From Gamarada debralockiae (taxonomy: Eukaryota > Ascomycota > Leotiomycetes > Helotiales > Hyphodiscaceae), in NCBI GenBank assembly GCA_002803225.1, contig NXFV01001537.1:62001-126000 (forward strand): DNA of 64,000 nt. Direction: 5' to 3'. Made by a program: the position numbers and the translations under genes. The stretch's first letter is position 1. The number at the start of each line of letters is the position of its first letter. Positions 59,426-64,000 of this stretch are shown one piece after another. Below the pieces are notes generated by a model. The model worked only from the letters and a program-made list of their open reading frames with translations, had not been told where the DNA came from and searched no databases.

Positions 59426-60085
59426 TCATCTTGGGTAATAAGTGCAAGGGACAGGGGAAACAAAATTGCAGCAATATCGATTCGAGGAGCGAGCGCCGAA
59501 TAGAGTACGCGCAGGGGTGCTATAAATAATCAGACCTTGATTATAGACAGCGTCATCGACGCACACGCCGGTCGCAGATGCGGACGTGGCTTCTGATGTT
59601 CTGGAAGGATGCCTTGGATGCTTTTCGAGAACGTGATTTTTGGGAACTTGAGGCTGATTCTTCAATTGAGGTTTGTTTTGGCCTGGAGCAGTTGCAGGCT
59701 TGCGACCGTCTGAGGTTGAGACTAGTATTGAGACGAGGAAGTTGATATTCTTGAGTGCCCGAGGTAATGCCTTGAGCGAATTGAGTTTTTGCCAGACTAG
59801 AGCTTTTGTATGGGAGTGAGGCTTGGAAGTATCAAATTCTTTGGTGGCTCTAGATGTCGAGACCCACGACAGCATGTGACGGGTCCCACGGTCAACGGTT
59901 ATCGATAGTTGAAGGAGGCAAAAGTCGAATACGGTACCGTATGGAAAAGGGCACCCGATGACCATGCTGCTACTCCAAGCTTTGAAGGCTCCACGATACG
60001 AATTGGTGCTGGTAGCCCATTTTCTTGGTGGTCGTCTCGTCATCGTCTCGAAGCATCTCGAACAAGAAATGTTGAAGGAGACCAA
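59426..60085 (-). CDS. open frame of 219 codons, doubtful
   Basis: The longest open frame in a gene-poor stretch. It has no recognisable domain, no signal peptide or membrane segment, and a frame continuing upstream is closed by a stop shortly before its first ATG. Codon and amino-acid use is unremarkable (VWQKLNSLKALPRALKNINF is its most protein-like part). It could be a lineage-specific gene, a remnant or chance. Confidence 0.2.
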   Translation of the reverse strand: MVSFNISCSRCFETMTRRPPRKWATSTNSYRGAFKAWSSSMVIGCPFPYGTVFDFCLLQLSITVDRGTRHMLSWVSTSRATKEFDTSKPHSHTKALVWQKLNSLKALPRALKNINFLVSILVSTSDGRKPATAPGQNKPQLKNQPQVPKNHVLEKHPRHPSRTSEATSASATGVCVDDAVYNQGLIIYSTPARTLFGARSSNRYCCNFVSPVPCTYYPR

Positions 60086-61516
60086 GGCCTTAAACGCACA
60101 CCCAATGAGGTGGCTTCAATTGCAGATGTGGATCTTCCTCGCGGTCGCACTTTCCTGCCTCCGGCCTAAGGTGGAACTTGGACCAGGAAGAGAGATTGCG
60201 CGTGCTTGCAGGTGGCGGCAAATCAGATTTGAGACATGAATTTCTTGGTGTGGCTTGAACGGAATTCCCATATTTTTCCTATGCGGAACGTTGCTGGAGC
60301 TATTGCCGGTCGTATCAAATCCCCCAATTCCAGATCCACCACGGTACCCCAAGCTTCATGATGCATACGAGGCTTCAGCATTTTCCGGAATATCTTCCTC
60401 TTTCTTATTTCTTGGGGATATCCGTGGACTCTCTTACTGTTTGCCTCTATCTTCAGGAGACAAGACGCAACTTCATCTCCTCCGCCAAGACAGGTTGTAG
60501 TTTGGCAAAATCGATGGTTTCTTTACCCGTTTGATAGCCCTGGTTTCATTATTGGTGCAGTGCTATCCTACCTACCCTGGTAGGAGGGATTGGCGCAGGA
60601 GCTTGCGATCCAAGATTCTCTCCCGCGAGCGACGGACCTTATCAAACCCACTCGATTCGTGGCCAACCAATCCTTGAAAGATGGCCGTATTTCTACGTAG
60701 TATTTGGACGACTTTTGGGACGAGAAGGAAAATACAAAGAAGACATTTGTATGTAGATGCAGAAGTTCCAACGTGTTGAACAGACAGATGGATAAGGATG
60801 CTCACGATCTTGGCCTCTCATCTTTCATCTCCGTGCCCCATATTTTGTTTGATGATCTGGTCGACGCTCTTCATCCAAGTCTCCAACTGCAAATCTCTAT
60901 CAAACCCCTGCTTGGTTGACCTTTTGCAATACCTTAGTGCCATATCGGGCCTAGCTTCTCCTGCTAGGTACGAAGGACCCACCACGGCCATCTCCCTTTT
61001 CTCCTGGCCCAGCCAAAAAGCTGTCGTGTTCCGCCTCCCTCACTCTTTTTAATAACACTTCAAATCAAGCCACTTTCTTTTCCGAACATCACATCTTCCG
61101 ACAAAAGTTTGAGCTTCTCGTGCTTCTCTTCCTTTCTTCTAATTCCACCACTGTCGTTAAGGTCCCTTTTCCAAAGCAAATTCAATCGTTCAGATAATTT
61201 ATTGGGACGATTCAAAAGGAAGTTGCGAAGCATATTGGTCGTTGCTTCATCAACAACCACGAGGGAAAAGGTACGTGTTTTATCTTTCTCCTCACCTCCT
61301 TCCGTTTCCTCCGTCCCTTAACGTACACCTGGATTGAACGAATACCACCACTTTACATATCCACACGCAACAGCACCCATACCCATATCGAAGAAGGCCA
61401 CGCGGCTCAATCCACTCACCTTATTATCAATCGTCAAGAACAACTCTTCGAAACATTCAATTCAATTGAACAATTGAAGCTGACCTCGGACAAGCTACAG
61501 CATAATTCAAATCACC
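60086..61516. other. ECM33 upstream region
   Basis: 1.4 kb without a supportable gene. The last 400 bp are pyrimidine-rich (CTTTTCTCC-like tracts at 60990-61320), common in promoters and long leaders of highly expressed fungal wall genes. A GTACGT at 61271 could be a leader-intron donor. Confidence 0.45.
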
Positions 61517-62930
61517 ATGTTGGCCCAAAAGCTTCTTCCCGCTTTCGCGGTCCTCAGTGTCGCAGCTGGTAAGTCAACAACACTCTCCTCTCATCACCTC
61601 ATCGATCCCTATCATCGATCGCAACCAATTGAACGGCGATTGGAAGCTCATGATGGCGCACACGATCTCGATGCAGTCAATTGATATGGACACTCGCTGA
61701 CAATCTATCCCTCTTTCAGCCCAGACATCTTCCGTCTGCTCCCAGTCCACTGCCACCATCAACTCCCAAGCCGATGCTACACAATACGCCTCCTGCTCTA
61801 CCATCACCGGAGATGTCCTCCTCGGCCCTAGTGCATCCGGTGTAATCAGCCTTGATGGCCCCGAACAGATTACTGGTAACTTGATCTGCCACAACGCAGG
61901 CCAGTTGACCAGCTTTAGTAGCTCTTCCATCAACTCGATCGGTAAAGCCTTCGACTTGTTCAACCTGACCCTCCTGTCCACCCTGTCGATGACCGAACTT
62001 CAGTCAGTCAAGAACATCTCATGGAACTCTTTGCCCGCTCTGTCTTCTCTTACCATGCCTGCTACCATCTCGGAGGCCACCGATGTTTTGATCACCAACA
62101 CCTTCCTGGGCACTCTTGATGGTATCAACTTGAACACAGTCTCAACCTTGGACATCAACAACAACAATCGATTGAAGGAATTCAGCACTCAGGTCGCGAA
62201 CATCACTTCCTCGCTCAACATTGATTCCAATGGACAGCTCCTGGAAGTCTCCTTGCCCAATCTCGTTTGGGCTGCCAACATGACCCTTCGAAATGTCTCG
62301 TCTATCAGCATTCCTTCCTTGGCCGTTGTCAACGGTTCCCTTGGTTTCTACGAAAACTACTTCACATCCATCAGTGCGCCAAATTTGACAACCGTTGGTA
62401 ACACTGGTACTCTCCAAGGAAGTTTGGCTTTTGTCGCCAACCCTAGTCTTGCCAATATCTCGATGATCCAACTCAAGTCAACCGGAGGTGCGTGTCAAAT
62501 TGCCAACAACTCCGATCTCGGTGGCATTTCCTTCCCAGCTTTGTCGTTCGTTGGTGGAGCCATCGACTTCTCTGGAAACTTCACAACGTAAGTTTGACCA
62601 ACTTCCGCCGCATTCATCCAAATCCAAATCTAACCTGAGCCTAGTCCCTCTCTCCCGGCTCTTACCAACGTCAAGGGTGGTTTCAACATGCAGAGCACAA
62701 CTTCTATTGACTGCAGTACCTTCAACTCTGAGAAAGGCAGCGTCATCCAGGGCACATACACTTGCAAGACAACTGCCGATGCCACCAGCGGTGTTAGCTC
62801 CAGCGGAACCTCGACCGGTAGCAGCTCCACTGCCACAAGCACCAAGAAGAGCGTAGCTGTTACATACGGTGTTAGCGAGCTTGTTGCAGGTCTTGGTGTC
62901 TTTGGAAGTTTGATGCAGATGTTGTTGTAA
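61517..62930 (+). CDS. ECM33: GPI-anchored cell wall protein Ecm33
   Basis: Three exons, 61517..61568, 61720..62587 and 62645..62930, join in phase to 401 aa. Ecm33/Sps2 family proteins are GPI-anchored at the membrane and wall and are needed for wall integrity. A signal peptide (LAQKLLPAFAVLSVAA) ends near the first intron. Receptor-L-like repeats follow (VLLGPSASGVISLDGPEQIT, LSTLSMTELQSVKNISWNSL, SISIPSLAVVNGSLGFYENY) with many N-glycosylation sequons. A Ser/Thr-rich stretch and a hydrophobic tail (LVAGLGVFGSLMQMLL) complete a GPI signal. CSTFNSEKGSVIQGTYTC is the conserved Cys pair before the tail. Confidence 0.95.
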
Positions 62931-64000
62931 AGCATTGGGACGCGGCGTTTTTTCTTTCGTTACATTAGACCTAATCTGCCACGTTCTCATTGTTTTCTCT
63001 TTTACCACAAACAACGAGCTGTCATTGAAGCCACTGAGCGTTTTGTTCACTAGGGGGGGCTGCGTGCCTTGCATAAAATCCATTTGCTGGAAGCTGGAAT
63101 AATGGTGCAGCTACGAGAGATGGGAAGCTGAGGGTGGAGGGTAGTCATTAAGGCAGTGAGAATTCCATACAAACTTGTACATTGACGTTATGGACATATG
63201 CTTATAAATTCCCTGGTTCTGTGACTATGTGGCCGTTCAATTCGTTTAATTACAATGAAAAATTGCGTCGGCTCATCTGTTCAAGTCGCACAGTATGAGG
63301 TGCACCTTTACTTGCTCTTCAACTTGAATTTCTGAGCTTCTTGTACCACATCTGTTTGTACGACATATATGATGACGCGTCTCAGGACAAGTGGTTCTTG
63401 TCGAGTTACTTGAACTTGTCGTTCATCAACATGTTCGTCTCTACTATGGGGTCGAACCCCGAGAAACGAATTACCCTGTTTTGAGCATGGTGAACGCTGT
63501 TTTCTCTCGTGCTTCCGATGCGGAAGAGATCATCCAGGTACTCGGCTCAGCATGTGGGCTTTGGTGGCCCCTTCGCACAAAGACTTTCGTCTTCCTTCAA
63601 CGGCATGACGATTTTGGTACGGCCCGTTACGCTGCGATCAGGCTTGGTGACACAGACTTGCTTCTGCGGACTGGCTACTCCTGCCAAGCATTTGCCGAAG
63701 GTAGGACGAGCAGGCACATCTGCTGCCTGGCTTAGAAGTGTGGATAGGGGAGCTGATATGGTGTTGGCGAAGAAGGTGGAAGGAAGACGCTGTTAGTGAG
63801 GAGGATGGAGATATGGAGGAGGAGATGAAGAGGGTGAAGGAGTAAGTTTAGGGAGAATGGAACATGGCCTGGCCTCATTTCTTCGGGTTTCCTTTGCTTG
63901 ATATGTGCGATGTTATGATGGAAGGTCGTCCGGCTGGAGACCACAACACCTTCCCTGGACGAGTATCCCGAGATTTATCTGTTTCTCCAATTTCTGGGAT
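62931..64000. other. ECM33 downstream region, possible remnant
   Basis: No gene I can support. Between 63370 and 63790 plus-strand frames contain protein-like phrases in more than one frame (DKWFLSSYLNLSFINMFVST; ATPAKHLPKVGRAGTSAAW) that may be a decayed gene; no family recognised. Confidence 0.3.

Overview
The window is nuclear DNA of a filamentous ascomycete (Pezizomycotina). Evidence: nearly every gene is broken by short GT..AG introns of about 45-100 nt with CTAAC/CTGAC-like branch sites; the conserved proteins are fungal (HFI1/ADA1, ANP1, ECM33, DPB2, a BRE4-type transporter); and there is a HET-domain remnant. Leotiomycetes (Helotiales) is my best guess from protein flavour, but that is inference. 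There is no operon structure, CRISPR array, rRNA gene or intact transposon.

Layout. 0.1-5.4 kb: DIM1 rRNA dimethylase, an intron-containing tRNA-Leu(CAA), and gamma-tubulin complex component GCP3. 5.9-11.5 kb: two divergent decayed genes, one of unknown family and one carrying C2H2-like fingers and a PHD finger, both with frameshifts and in-frame stops. 11.8-33 kb: a dense housekeeping block with HFI1/ADA1 (SAGA), AIP1 (actin), a large BRE4/ArAE_2 membrane protein, DPB2 (DNA polymerase epsilon), NASP-type histone chaperone, GYP1-type Rab GAP, HRP1-type RNA-binding protein and a phytanoyl-CoA dioxygenase-like protein. 33.2 kb: a highly unusual tRNA-Leu(UAA) gene. 34-41.6 kb: a four-TM protein, a WKF-domain nucleolar protein, proteasome alpha-1 (SCL1), an unknown 198-aa protein and TMEM234. 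42.3-45.2 kb: two more decayed genes, one a sugar transporter. 45.7-51.2 kb: a mitochondria-flavoured block (ABC1/ADCK kinase-like MCP2, a small one-TM protein, a YIA6-type NAD carrier, complex III subunit QCR7). 52-55.7 kb: mannosyltransferase ANP1 and a HhH-GPD DNA glycosylase. 56-60 kb: gene-poor, with remnants of a membrane protein and a 5'-truncated HET gene. 61.5-62.9 kb: ECM33, a GPI cell-wall protein.

Main discovery. The tRNA-Leu(UAA) gene at 33160-33353 has three interruptions. One is an ordinary 16-nt intron beside the anticodon. The other two are 48-nt insertions, one in the D-stem and one in the T-loop, each with CTAAC at the same offset and a CATAG 3' end, like minimal spliceosomal introns. 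Removing all three leaves a perfect 82-nt tRNA-Leu. The T-loop insertion also splits the Pol III B box.

Functional themes. DPB2 and NASP diverge from a 305-bp region holding an exact MluI cell-cycle box, which fits shared S-phase control of leading-strand synthesis and histone supply. A CACGTG core followed by AC recurs 100-140 bp upstream of several starts, including two ribosome-biogenesis genes. Broken genes cluster at 5.9-11.5, 42-45 and 56-59 kb; several of their stops look like C-to-T changes (TGG to TAG, CGA to TGA), compatible with RIP-like mutation.
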